A program made the position numbers and the translations under genes. From the NCBI GenBank assembly GCA_963210315.1, contig OY723248.1:822727-886726 (forward strand): a stretch of 64,000 nt of DNA. Direction: 5' to 3'. This stretch comes from Rhynchopus euleeides. Lineage: Eukaryota > Euglenozoa > Diplonemea > Diplonemida > Diplonemidae. Under the pieces are notes generated by a model, which saw nothing but the letters and a program-made list of their open reading frames with translations, was not told the origin of the DNA and made no database searches. This document shows, piece by piece, positions 22,694 to 31,488 of the stretch (the first letter of the stretch is position 1; each line of letters starts with the position of its first letter).

Positions 22694-23768
22694 ATGTGTG
22701 TGTGTGTGTGGGGGGGGGGGGGTCGGGGCCACCACTCCGGTTCCCAAATTACACTACCTGCGTGCAAGATACGGGAAATCAGAGTGCGGATGAGGGCGGT
22801 GTGTGGGGTGACGGGGGGATTTTGCATGCACATTTTTTGTGTTGCGAGCAACAGGCAATGAGAGAGAAAAAGGGGGGGGGGACGGGCAGGGGCGAGAAGT
22901 GTCGGAAGAAAACTCAGGCGGGACGTGGAGTGTGCTGTGGGGGGGAGAGGTGGTTGTGGTGGAGGGGGATCGGGCCAACAATCCAATGCGAAGCAGCGCT
23001 TGTGGGTGGGTGATCAGCGGCGTGCATCATCATCCGGTGACACAAAGAGTCTTAGACACACCCTCCTCTTCGCTCTGACAACCAGAAGCCACGAGAAGAG
23101 CTTGCAGGCGTGTTGATCTGATTAATTTTCATGTCACCATGCCTCTCTCATGTGAGACTCGTTGGAAGGCCGTTCAGCCCTCCCTCCACACCACCCACCC
23201 CACCCTCAGACACAGGATCAGCCTTTTTGCACTGAACATCGGACGTGCAACGTGCCCGTTGGACAAAAAAGAGCCAATTGGCAGTCAACGAAGCAGAAGA
23301 AGAAAAGGACGTAAGGGAGGCCAGACAGATAGGGCGACATAATGTCGGAAAAAATAGGATCCAGGGGGGGGGGGGGGAGAGGGGTGTGACAAGATTTTGT
23401 TTTCGGGGGAGGGTGGGGAGGGAATGGAGGAGAATACGAAGAATATCTGGGTGTGTTCAGTGTTTTTTTGGGGGGGGAGGGGGGAGGGGGGGAGGGGCAA
23501 TGCAATCCCCAATAAAAGAGAGGGGATGGCAGGGCATGGGGGGGGGGGGGATGAGAATGGTCTGCATGCGTGCGTGTGTCTGTGCGCGTGTGTGTTTTGC
23601 CTTTTTTGGCATTTTTTTTCCCACCCGTCTTTTTCTTTTGAATCCAGCCATCGGGAAGGGCTCTAAGAAAAAAATGCGGGGAAAAGCCTTTTTTTTAACA
23701 AAGAGAGAGATGAGGGATGAAAGTGGCACCTACACACACACGGCAACACACACACAAACACGCACCCA
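22694..23768. other. Spacer, simple sequence
   Basis: It has (TG)n at 22694-22710, long G runs (22711-22722, 23366-23377, 23539-23550) and CA-rich ends. No gene recognised. Confidence 0.45.
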
Positions 23769-23774
23769 TGCGGC

Positions 23775-24277
23775 CATGGTTTGACATAAGACTTACTTAT
23801 TTTTACGCTTATTCCGTAAGATTTGTAAGTCTTATAAGACTTACGGAAATCTTATAAGACTTATAAGAATCTTACGGATTCTTATAAGTCTTATAAGAAT
23901 CTTACGGATTCTTATCAGGCTTACGGAAAATCTTATAAGATTTTTTTATCTTACCAAAAATCTTATAAGACTTACAAATCTTATCGGAAAAATCCGTAAG
24001 TCTTATAAGACTTACGGGAAATCTTATAAGTCTTATAAGATTTTCCGCAAGTCTTATAAGACTTATCGGATTTCTGGCAAGAATTTTCCGGAATCTTACA
24101 AGAATCTTATGAGATTTTCCCAAAATCTTATAAGACTTTCTCAGATTCTTACAAGTCTTATAAGATTTGACGGCTTATCGTAAGAATTCTTGGCTTTTTT
24201 TCGTAAGTGTTCGGAGCCAATAAGCGTAAGAATCCATAAGAATCCAACAAGATTCTTAAGCGGCTTGTCAAACCATG
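23775..24277. mobile_element. 503-bp element made of TCTTATAAGA palindromes
   Basis: Exact 12-bp terminal inverted repeats CATGGTTTGACA (23775-23786) and complement (24266-24277). It is flanked by the 6-bp direct repeat TGCGGC (23769-23774 and 24278-24283). The interior, sharply more AT-rich than its surroundings, consists almost wholly of the 10-bp palindrome TCTTATAAGA and variants (AAGACTTACGG, GAATCTTACGG), more than 20 times. ACGCTTATT near both ends is inverted as well. It is non-coding; the 73-codon frame inside is an artefact of the repeats. It sits between the hAT region and the gene array. Confidence 0.85.
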
Positions 24278-24283
24278 TGCGGC

Positions 24284-24597
24284 ATACAAAACAAGAATCA
24301 TTCCACTATTTTGAAGTATTTTTTTTACCAGCACACTTTGATTGTGTTGCTGTGCCCCTAGCTAAGAAGCCGCCTCCCAGACGCCGTGGAGACTCGCTAG
24401 GATATCAAATGGGGGAAGCGAATATGGGGGCAGTGTTGTGCGATGATAATGCGGCGCGTTGCTTAAGCCACCCGGAGAGCCTGTATGTCACCACGAACGG
24501 CGTGTGGGGTGAAGACTGAAAGGCACCCGGGCAGTGGTGCGCGCCACACACTGATCACAGAGGGAGCAGGGAGTGGGATGAGATTGGGGTGGGGGTT
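24284..24597. other. 3' region of the PSP1 gene
   Basis: About 300 bases downstream of the PSP1-protein stop on the minus strand. I see no gene and no clear polyadenylation motif. Confidence 0.4.
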
Positions 24598-25953
24598 TCA
24601 GGCGGTGATGGTGTTAGGCTTCGCCACCTTCTTGGGGAGGCACGTGAACCAGATGCGGCACTTCCACACGGCGTAGCACTCGGACAGCAGGCAGCGGAAG
24701 TCCGGCTGGTGCTGGGGGGACTCGTAGATGAAAGTCAGCTTCTTCTTGTCCAGCTGGTAGGCTGCGTGCGTCACTGCCAGCGGAAGCTTCGCGCGAGTGA
24801 TGAGATCGTTGACAACCTTGACAGCAGTGCTCTCCTGGTCGGCGAGCGTGTGTGCCCAGTACTCCACCTCCTCAGGCTTGGCCTCGCGCAGCACCATAGG
24901 GTGCTTCAGCCCCGGGGCATCAGCGCTCTTGCGCACCGTCAGGCTGATGATGCGGCAGATGTCGATGCCGCGGTCGCCCTCCACCACGATGTACCCCTCA
25001 GGGTCTGTCTCGCACTCGCGGCTGATGGCCCCGTGGGGCAGCGTGCACACGCCCTTGCGGCCGTGCTTGTACTCCACCAGGACGTTGCGCTTGTCCTTCT
25101 TTGCGTGCGACTGGTGGTGGCGCTTTGCCGGCGAGTGCCCCACAGGCACCTGCAGGGACTTCGTGGTGGGGGTGGTGTTCGGCGTGCAGGACGAGCTGGC
25201 GGACAGCCCGTTGCTGTGGCCCCCGTGGCTCGATGCCGAAGGGGAGGGGCACCCGGGGGGCGGGGTCATGGCGCCGTTGCTGAGCCCGTCGATGCTGAGC
25301 GGTGCCGGCTGCATGGGCTGCACCGGCTGGATGGTTGCGGTGGGGACGCTGTGCGTCTCCACCAGCATCGGCATCGCAGAGTTGCCGCTGTTGCTCAGGC
25401 TGCTTGCAGTGCTCTCCATGCTGGTGCGTGTGGGGAAGTCATTGCTGTGCACCGCACTGAGGTCCTGGAAGCAGGCGTCGTTGATGCACTGGTACGGCAG
25501 CGGCGGCTGCGGCGACGGAGACGGCGGCTGCAGCTGCAGCAGCTGCGTCTGGGGCGGCGGTGTCGGCGCCTGCGACGGAGGCTGCGAGTGCGCCTGGAAG
25601 GCCTGGTCGTTGCCATAGGGGTCGTAGCGGAAGCTGCCACCCACACGCACCAGGGGCATGGGGTCCAGCAGGTGCGGGGCAGGCGACGACGCGCCGCTGA
25701 AGCTCGCCATCGGCGGCGGCGACGGCGGCACGCTCGGGATCCCTTCGCAGGACGAGAAGGATTCCGAGATGGAGAAGCTGCCGTGCGGCAGGGGGGCAGA
25801 CAGGTAGGGGTCGTTCACGCTCAGCTGCTGGGGCTGCTGCTGGGGCTGCGGCAGGGGCAGGGGCTGCTGCTGCTGCTGCTGGGGCTGCTGCTGCACAGGC
25901 TGCTCAGGGACGTACATCTGGCGCTCAGGGCACCACATCATCTCAGCGCTCAT
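24598..25953 (-). CDS. PSP1-domain protein with glutamine-rich N-terminus
   Basis: 451 residues from ATG 25953 (MSAEMMWCPERQMYVPEQP). The frame stays open to 26118, but two pyrimidine-AG acceptor-like sites (TTTCCTCCGCAG, and TTCCCTCTTCCAG further up) lie between, so the shorter start is preferred. The first ~300 residues are low-complexity, Q/P/S-rich. The C-terminal ~170 residues match the PSP1 C-terminal region: EYKHGRKG, VVEGDRGIDICRI, then AYQLDKKKLTFIYES, FRCLLSECYAVWKCRIW. PSP1-domain proteins in yeast suppress DNA polymerase alpha defects and in bacteria (YaaT/RicT type) form RNA-processing complexes. In trypanosomatids they occur in RNA-binding contexts. A role in RNA metabolism is plausible but not shown. 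It is the last gene of the visible minus-strand array. Confidence 0.85.
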   Translation of the reverse strand: MSAEMMWCPERQMYVPEQPVQQQPQQQQQQPLPLPQPQQQPQQLSVNDPYLSAPLPHGSFSISESFSSCEGIPSVPPSPPPMASFSGASSPAPHLLDPMPLVRVGGSFRYDPYGNDQAFQAHSQPPSQAPTPPPQTQLLQLQPPSPSPQPPLPYQCINDACFQDLSAVHSNDFPTRTSMESTASSLSNSGNSAMPMLVETHSVPTATIQPVQPMQPAPLSIDGLSNGAMTPPPGCPSPSASSHGGHSNGLSASSSCTPNTTPTTKSLQVPVGHSPAKRHHQSHAKKDKRNVLVEYKHGRKGVCTLPHGAISRECETDPEGYIVVEGDRGIDICRIISLTVRKSADAPGLKHPMVLREAKPEEVEYWAHTLADQESTAVKVVNDLITRAKLPLAVTHAAYQLDKKKLTFIYESPQHQPDFRCLLSECYAVWKCRIWFTCLPKKVAKPNTITA

Positions 25954-26490
25954 GGTGTACGGCGTGTGGCTCGGAACAGCTGCGGAGGAAATCTTACCTG
26001 CTGGGGCGAACGTCCCGAACGGGCTGTGCTGCGGCGTGCTGGCTGAAGAACTGCGAGTAAGGTACAGCTGGAAGAGGGAAATGTACTGTGCTGGTGTGTA
26101 GTACGGGCTCCTTCGCACCGAGAGAGTTAGTGTATGAAGAGGGTGCGGGGAGGGAAGCTGTCATGGGTGGTGTGGTGTGGTGCAGTGCATGCGCTTTTGA
26201 TACCCCTCCCCCCCACAAACAGAGCCCCACCGGGGCAGGCTGAGAGCATACGCAGTGTTGAAACCACTACGCCACAAAAAGACACGCCTCAAAACGCCAA
26301 GCCGCTGAAACCCACACATAACAACGCAACAAGGGGGTGGGGGGACAACGGGAGTGAGGGGGCTGCGAATGACTTTCACATCCAGGAGAACCCCTGAAAC
26401 TAATTCAAACCCACGACGCAACACATCACCCCCAGACACCGCAATCTAGCACACACTCTATCGATACGGCTGCGCCAGAGGAATACGACA
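25954..26490. other. Intergenic between EF-hand-like and PSP1 genes
   Basis: It contains candidate splice acceptors for the PSP1 gene (near 25990 and 26060 on the minus strand) and no other gene I can support. Confidence 0.45.
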
Positions 26491-27024
26491 CTAATGAGCT
26501 GCCTCCTCCTCAGCAAACGCATTGGCAAACACCTGCTCCTTCAGGGGGCGCGTATCCCGCCGCCCTGCCTCGGTATCAAGGATATGCTTGTAGCGCACTG
26601 CAGCAGGGGCATCAACGGGGCACTCGCAGATGGCAGCCGCCTGCTGCGCCGTCACACGGTCCAGCTGAGACCCTGTCGCTGTGACAACGTGGATTAGGGT
26701 CGCGGAGTCCACAGCATGCGGCTCCTTCACTGCTTTGGTTGTGAATGCGGCGAAGGCTGCCTGCAGCTCCTCATCTGCATCGGAGAGCAGCTTGCGCGAT
26801 ACAAGCATGATGTAGTCAGCAAGCCACACCCTGCCGGTGCTCTGGGGGTCTGCGTCTGCAAGCATCGCCTTGCCGTCGACGCCGGAGCCGAGGATTTTGT
26901 CCATGCCCTTGCTCTGAACGAGACGGAGGAAGTCCTCCGCCACGACATATCCGCATCGCTTCTTTTCGTATGACTTGAATCCGCGCAGTGCTTCATCGAG
27001 GCACTCCTCCCGGACACGGTCCAT
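26491..27024 (-). CDS. Small EF-hand-like (calmodulin-related) protein
   Basis: 177 residues from ATG 27024 (MDRVREECLDEALRGFKSYEK) to AFAEEEAAH. The spacing of helices suggests a four-EF-hand, calmodulin-sized protein: around residues 9-45, 48-80, 85-120 and 125-155. The expected loops (KKRCGYVVAEDF, DPQSTGRVWLADY, AVDSATLIHVV) keep the fold pattern but none has the DxDxDG acidic set. It is therefore probably non-calcium-binding or weakly binding, like a degenerate light chain or centrin relative. An upstream in-frame Met at 27249 exists, but a pyrimidine tract with CTGCAG at 27084-27089 argues that the mRNA starts downstream of it. Confidence 0.7.
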   Translation of the reverse strand: MDRVREECLDEALRGFKSYEKKRCGYVVAEDFLRLVQSKGMDKILGSGVDGKAMLADADPQSTGRVWLADYIMLVSRKLLSDADEELQAAFAAFTTKAVKEPHAVDSATLIHVVTATGSQLDRVTAQQAAAICECPVDAPAAVRYKHILDTEAGRRDTRPLKEQVFANAFAEEEAAH

Positions 27025-27083
27025 GCGACCGAGACAGAGAGAGAGAGAGTAAGCCGGTGGGGGGGTGGGGCGATGGCCCCAGC

Positions 27084-27125
27084 CTGCAGCAGAAAGTGCT
27101 CCGGAAGAACCCCGCAAAAATAACA
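27084..27125 (-). promoter_or_regulatory. Candidate (trans-)splice acceptor for EF-hand-like gene
   Basis: On the minus strand a T/C-rich tract (GTTATTTTTGCGGGGTTCTT ... CTTTCTG) ends in CTGCAG, 59 nt before the ATG at 27024. Whether a spliced leader is joined here cannot be seen in the DNA. Confidence 0.4.
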
Positions 27126-27531
27126 GCAACAACTGGGCGTATGGGTGCGTATTGTCGGGCAATGCGGAGAGGGTAGCGGTTGTTTCGGGGTTGGGGTTTT
27201 GGGCCGAAGGGTGTCTTGTCTCACGCCACGTCACGGAGGATAGGAACACGCCGGGCAGTCTGCGGGCAGGGAGGGGGGCGGGGGGAGACTAGGTGGGTGT
27301 TAGGCTGGCCGCCGAGGCAATGGCGGCTGTGCTGGCGTCGGACACACAAGGGTGGGGGGTGGTGATGAACCTTCAGAAGCATCGCTCCTCCTAGCGGATT
27401 CAGAGCACGGCTGTGAAAAAAATGCAGCCAAAAATGGGCCCTCCGGGCAAAACCACAACCACAACGCAGCCCTGGGTCTGTTGTCTCACACGCTTCATGC
27501 TGCTATTTCACGAAAGAACCTCTTTTCCCCA

Positions 27532-28971
27532 CTATGCAAACTCACGCACATCCTCAGGGGAGTACCCGATGCTCTTCGCAAGATCCATTGCACAGTCGTT
27601 GAAGGCGGTGGGGCCACACACATAGAGCACCGTGCGGGGTGGGTTGCTCGTACTTGCATCACCACCACCACTGTCCCCAACAGATGCTGACGCAGGTTGC
27701 AGGTGATCACGGAGCATCTCTGCCGTGACCTTGCCCCGAATGCCTTCGAACCCCACCGGCGGTTCCTCCTCCGAAGCCACAGCGTATCGGTGTGTGAAGG
27801 ATACCCCTTTCCCCGCGAGCCGCTTCTGCAGCGTCCTGAGCTGGTCAGGCACAACCGCCTCCGCGTGGCTCCGCACACACCACAGCAGGTGCGCCTCCCG
27901 CACGCTGTGCACCTTCGCCTCCCTCTCCGACAGGTGGTAGAGCATCTGGAGGAAGGGCGTCACGCCTGTCCCGCCTGCCAACAGGTTGAGGCGCACCGGC
28001 GACGACGCCTGCTGCGGGGCAAACGTATCGGCGGGGAGGCCACCCACTGGGCCGCGCAGCTCGAGGCGCGAGACACCCTGCTTCAGGCCTGCAAGGTGCG
28101 GCGTCAGCTCCCCGTTGGGATACACCTTGATGAGAAACTCGACGGACGACCGGTCCACAGGGTTCGGCATATACGGTGTGTAGAAGCGGGTCACCCCCTG
28201 GTGCCGCAGCTCGAGGTGCCGCCCCAGCCCAGCCAGCGAGTAGCTGGCACCCATGATCCGCACCGACATCAGGAAGTGCGACGGGCTGATGGGCCGCAGC
28301 GACTCCACCAGGTAGCTGCTGAACATCTCCTTGGCGAGCAGCCCCGACCCACCGACACCGCCACCACGCGGCGCAGCGTTAAAGAGGCTGTTTGAGGTGG
28401 TGCCCGGCGGCAGGGGGACCGCAGGCGGCCCCGCAGGCACCCCCCAAGGCGCAGCGCCGTCACCCCCATGCATCGAGTTGGATATCATGCGGTTGAGACC
28501 CTGCGGTCCGCCCCCCATGATGTGGCCGCTGCGCAGGCCTCCAGAAACCTGCGAAGGTGCGGGCCGTTTGAATGCGTATTCATCGGAGGCGCACTTCCCC
28601 TCGGTGCTGAGCTGGATGAGGACCTTCCCGTCGTGGATCCTGACGCCGTGCACCCGCTGCTTCATCTCGCCGTTCGTCTTCCGGACGCCTGTCATGTCCT
28701 GGTATACCTTCTGCCCGTTGTCGAGGCATATCTCATAGCGGTGCCACGGGCACACCACACATGACCCAAACCCTGGGACCTCCTCGATATCCGCCGTCAG
28801 CAGCGGGCCCCCCATATGGTAGCAGGTGGCGTCGATGGCCGTCAGGCTGCCCTTGTGCCGGATCACAGCGATGTACCTCCCCGTCTTAGGGGGGACCTGC
28901 ACCAGGGCCCGGTTTCCAGCGAGGGCCGATTCGTCGCATGCGGCGATCCACTCCCCGTCGCCGGTGGACAT
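27532..28971 (-). CDS. Rieske [2Fe-2S] / cytochrome b5 reductase-like fusion oxidoreductase
   Basis: 479 residues from ATG 28971 (MSTGDGEWIAACDESA) with no intron. Residues 1-~120 are a Rieske ferredoxin-type domain with the cluster ligands CYH (C50, H52) and CPWH (C74, H77). A glycine/proline-rich linker follows. From about 225 to the end is a flavin reductase module: RFYTPYMPNP (FAD-binding RxYTxx box), GVSRLELRGPVGG, LLAGGTGVTPFLQML (NAD(P)H pyrophosphate loop) and YVCGPTAFND near the C-terminus. It would pass electrons from NAD(P)H through FAD to the Rieske cluster and then to an unknown acceptor. No transmembrane segment or signal peptide is evident, so it is probably soluble. The reading frame continues upstream to 29211, but an acceptor-like site lies between. 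Confidence 0.9.
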   Translation of the reverse strand: MSTGDGEWIAACDESALAGNRALVQVPPKTGRYIAVIRHKGSLTAIDATCYHMGGPLLTADIEEVPGFGSCVVCPWHRYEICLDNGQKVYQDMTGVRKTNGEMKQRVHGVRIHDGKVLIQLSTEGKCASDEYAFKRPAPSQVSGGLRSGHIMGGGPQGLNRMISNSMHGGDGAAPWGVPAGPPAVPLPPGTTSNSLFNAAPRGGGVGGSGLLAKEMFSSYLVESLRPISPSHFLMSVRIMGASYSLAGLGRHLELRHQGVTRFYTPYMPNPVDRSSVEFLIKVYPNGELTPHLAGLKQGVSRLELRGPVGGLPADTFAPQQASSPVRLNLLAGGTGVTPFLQMLYHLSEREAKVHSVREAHLLWCVRSHAEAVVPDQLRTLQKRLAGKGVSFTHRYAVASEEEPPVGFEGIRGKVTAEMLRDHLQPASASVGDSGGGDASTSNPPRTVLYVCGPTAFNDCAMDLAKSIGYSPEDVREFA

Positions 28972-28997
28972 GGTGGTGCCCTGCCCGGGGGTCGCCC

Positions 28998-29035
28998 CTG
29001 CGAGTGGTGGGGTTGGGGTGTGTGGGGTGCGGCTC
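28998..29035 (-). promoter_or_regulatory. Candidate (trans-)splice acceptor for Rieske/b5R gene
   Basis: C-rich tract (CCCCACACACCCCAACCCC) then CACTCGCAG on the minus strand, 26 nt before the ATG at 28971. Confidence 0.4.
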
Positions 29036-29574
29036 CCTATTTTGCTGCCTATATTTTTTTTGTCCGCAGAACTGCAGGCTTTGCGTTGGGGTGGCCCTTC
29101 CACATAGCACAGATTTACAAAAACCCGGGGGGACACCCTGAGAACCCACAGGGATGAGGGGTGTGGGTGCCTAAAAATCTGACACTCTCTCCCTTCCGAA
29201 GCAGTATCCAAAGGCCTGAGCGAGAGAAGGATGTGGGTGGGTGGGGGTGGCCTCGGGCATCTGTCGAATCAGCGTCGAATCTCGACCGTTCACAAGAATA
29301 GACGAGAAGGGCAGAAGAAGGGGGGAAGGATGGGGGGGAGGGGGGGGCTGGCCCCCAGCATTGCGCACATCTACGCGTGTTGCAAAAAAAATGCAGGGGA
29401 GGGAGGGGTTTGTGGGAGGGGAGGGGAGGGGAGGGCAGGGATGGTGCCTTCTGCCCCCCCCCCCCCGTATCCGCTTCCCCTTCCCCTTTCCCCACCCACC
29501 CCCCACCAGCCCCTTCTTCTCGGCGAGCGAAAGCAATATGACCCCAAACCGAAGCAGAAGAAGAAAAATACGGG
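29036..29574. other. Intergenic, no gene recognised
   Basis: Low-complexity purine/pyrimidine tracts (GGGAGGGGAGGGG at 29413-29435, C runs at 29454-29466). The frames here are short and composition-driven. Confidence 0.45.
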
Positions 29575-29823
29575 GGGGGCACCAGGGCTGTTCCTAACTG
29601 GGGGGCTTGTTCCCCACTTTCAGGATTCTGAACTTTTTTCTAAGAATTTTTGTAAGGGGAAAAAAGTTTTTTTCTAAGAATTTTGTTAGGGGAATTTTTT
29701 CTAAGGTTGTTTCGCAGAGGAAAAAACTTTTTCTAAATTTTCCCCAGTCGACAGGGCGCGCACAAGGATGGAAGGGAAGTCTGTCCCACGTACCGTTCGC
29801 CTTGCTGGCCAACTGGAGAGCCA

Positions 29824-29879
29824 GACGTTCACTACCGTGGCCTCCGGCGGCTGGGGGGCTCACGCCCCCCAGACCCCCT
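29824..29879 (-). repeat. GC-hairpin module, copy 7
   Basis: Inverse orientation. GACGTTCACTACCGTGGCC then the stem GGGGGGCTCACGCCCCCC. Confidence 0.8.
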
Positions 29880-29989
29880 GTGGCGTACGTCTCGTACTCA
29901 AGTCCTTCGAATCCCATCAAGTCGGGGTCCAACCACTCCAGTCGCCTCTGAGGACGCAGCCAACTCGCACAGAATCTGTACGCCCAGAC

Positions 29990-30048
29990 GAACAGATGTT
30001 CGCTACCGTGGCCTCCGGCGGCTGGGGGGCACCGCCCCCCAGACCCCC
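29990..30048 (-). repeat. GC-hairpin module, copy 8
   Basis: Second module of the doublet, about 165 bp from the first. It starts GAACAGATGTTCGCTACCG. Confidence 0.85.
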
Positions 30049-30794
30049 GATGTAGCGTGTGCCCGTCCATCTATCTCACTTCCCCGGGTACAGTGCAGCG
30101 TAGGAGGTCAGCGCCGCATCCATGAAGCGCTTCTTCGAAGCCTGACTGACATCGGACAGGAGGTCGGGCTTCCCCACCTGGGAGGTACACTTGCCGCGTT
30201 CGCGACATGCGTGACACGCGACACGCTACCTGAAACGTGAGTGTGCCTTGCTAACACGGGCATTTCAACGGTCTGCCGGCGACCGTTCCCCAAACCAGTA
30301 AACCAGCAGTTATGAAAAATCGGAGAGATCACCCTACTGCGCTGAATATGGTGCGCACCACTGCAAAAATCCCCGGGAGCTTTTGGGCTTTCAGACCTGA
30401 AGGGGCCAGCAGGTGGGTGGCGTCGGGGAGTGGCAGCTTTGTAACTGTCCTCCAGCTGCTGGCATGTCCAGCCCTGCGCGAGTGCCAAGGTGTATTGAGT
30501 CCCTGCGGAGCACAACCCCCGATGAGAACGAGCGCCAGGTGATCCTCATTCATTTTCAGCTGTAACGCGCATGAGGGGCACTCTCTGCCGCAAGCATCTC
30601 TGGGCATCACTCGAGAGCTGTCACATGATGACGCGGAGAGAAATCATAGAAAAAGTCCCGCCTGACGGGCCGCGCCTGGAAACTGTGGGGGGGCGAGCAA
30701 AAAATCCCTTGTAAAAATTCTTAGAAAAAACCTGGTTCCCCGACCCAAAAAACCTGGAAAAAGGGCTCGTTCCCCGCCCAGGCCTGGGGGGCAC

Positions 30795-31488
30795 ATCAAC
30801 TTTCAGGGTTAGACGTGGAGACACAGTGAAGTAGGATTGGAGGTAAAACAGCAGGGAGGGGGGTGGGTGGGGGGGGGGGGGGAGAGAGGTGAGACATCTT
30901 CGCTATTCGGAGCTTTTTTTTCCGGCATTATTTTTCCCGGAGAATTCACCCGAATCATACCGTTTTCAGCACTGTTTAACAGGAATAGGAAAGACATCAC
31001 CCCCCTCTCTCTCTCCCCCCCCCCTCCCCCAAGGTTCGAATTCTTGTTGGATTTGGAAATAGCTCAGCCACAGCTCAACGGAGCTGTAAGATAGCATTGA
31101 CAGGTTCAGAACCGACCTGTATTCCCCTCCCTTCAATTCGGAAGGCAGCAATGGCAATGCCCGACCTAGCGGGAGGTGATTTTAGAGGGGACGGGGGGGC
31201 AGAAGGGAGGTGGAGGTGGCGGTTAGCTGGGGGAGGGGCGAGGAGAAGAGGGAGGGGCGGGGCGCCCTTGTCGTGCACCTTGTCCCTGTCCCCACCCCGA
31301 CCCCACCCACCCAAGCCCCCCCCATGCGCGAATCTTATTTTCGTTCTTTTTGCAGGCAGTGTAGCACACTGCCATTTTTTTTGATGCGATCCCCGCTGTG
31401 TGGCCACACAGCACCCACACCTCTCTCGCGAGGGCTCCAGCCCACCCCCCCACACCCCCACCGCTCGCCCTTCGCCGGAGGATGTGTG
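30795..31488. other. 3' region of the HNH gene, no further gene
   Basis: G/C-run-rich (30867-30882, 31013-31028). No other coding region is supported. Confidence 0.45.

Larger units (their letters stand above)
29583..30786 (+). mobile_element. Internally deleted hAT copy (non-autonomous), 8-bp TSD
   Basis: It has the same ends as the full element at 16893 (CAGGGCTGTTCCTAACTGGG on the left, CCCAGGCCTG on the right) and an exact 8-bp duplication GGGGGCAC (29575-29582 and 30787-30794). About 3.4 kb of the transposase is missing: only the first ~60 codons after the 17308-equivalent ATG and a ~100-bp piece near the hAT C-terminal signature remain. In place of the missing 5' region it carries two GC-hairpin modules and a ~300-bp insert (about 30050-30330) unknown in the full element. 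It needs transposase in trans. Confidence 0.9.

Noticed and set aside
23902-24123. 73-codon minus-strand frame (repeated IRLIRF, SYKIF)
   Set aside because: Translation of the TCTTATAAGA palindrome array.
24589-26046. 485-codon plus-strand frame opposite the PSP1 gene
   Set aside because: Shadow of the GC-rich minus-strand gene: Arg/Leu/His-rich with no motif, whereas the minus strand has the PSP1 domain.
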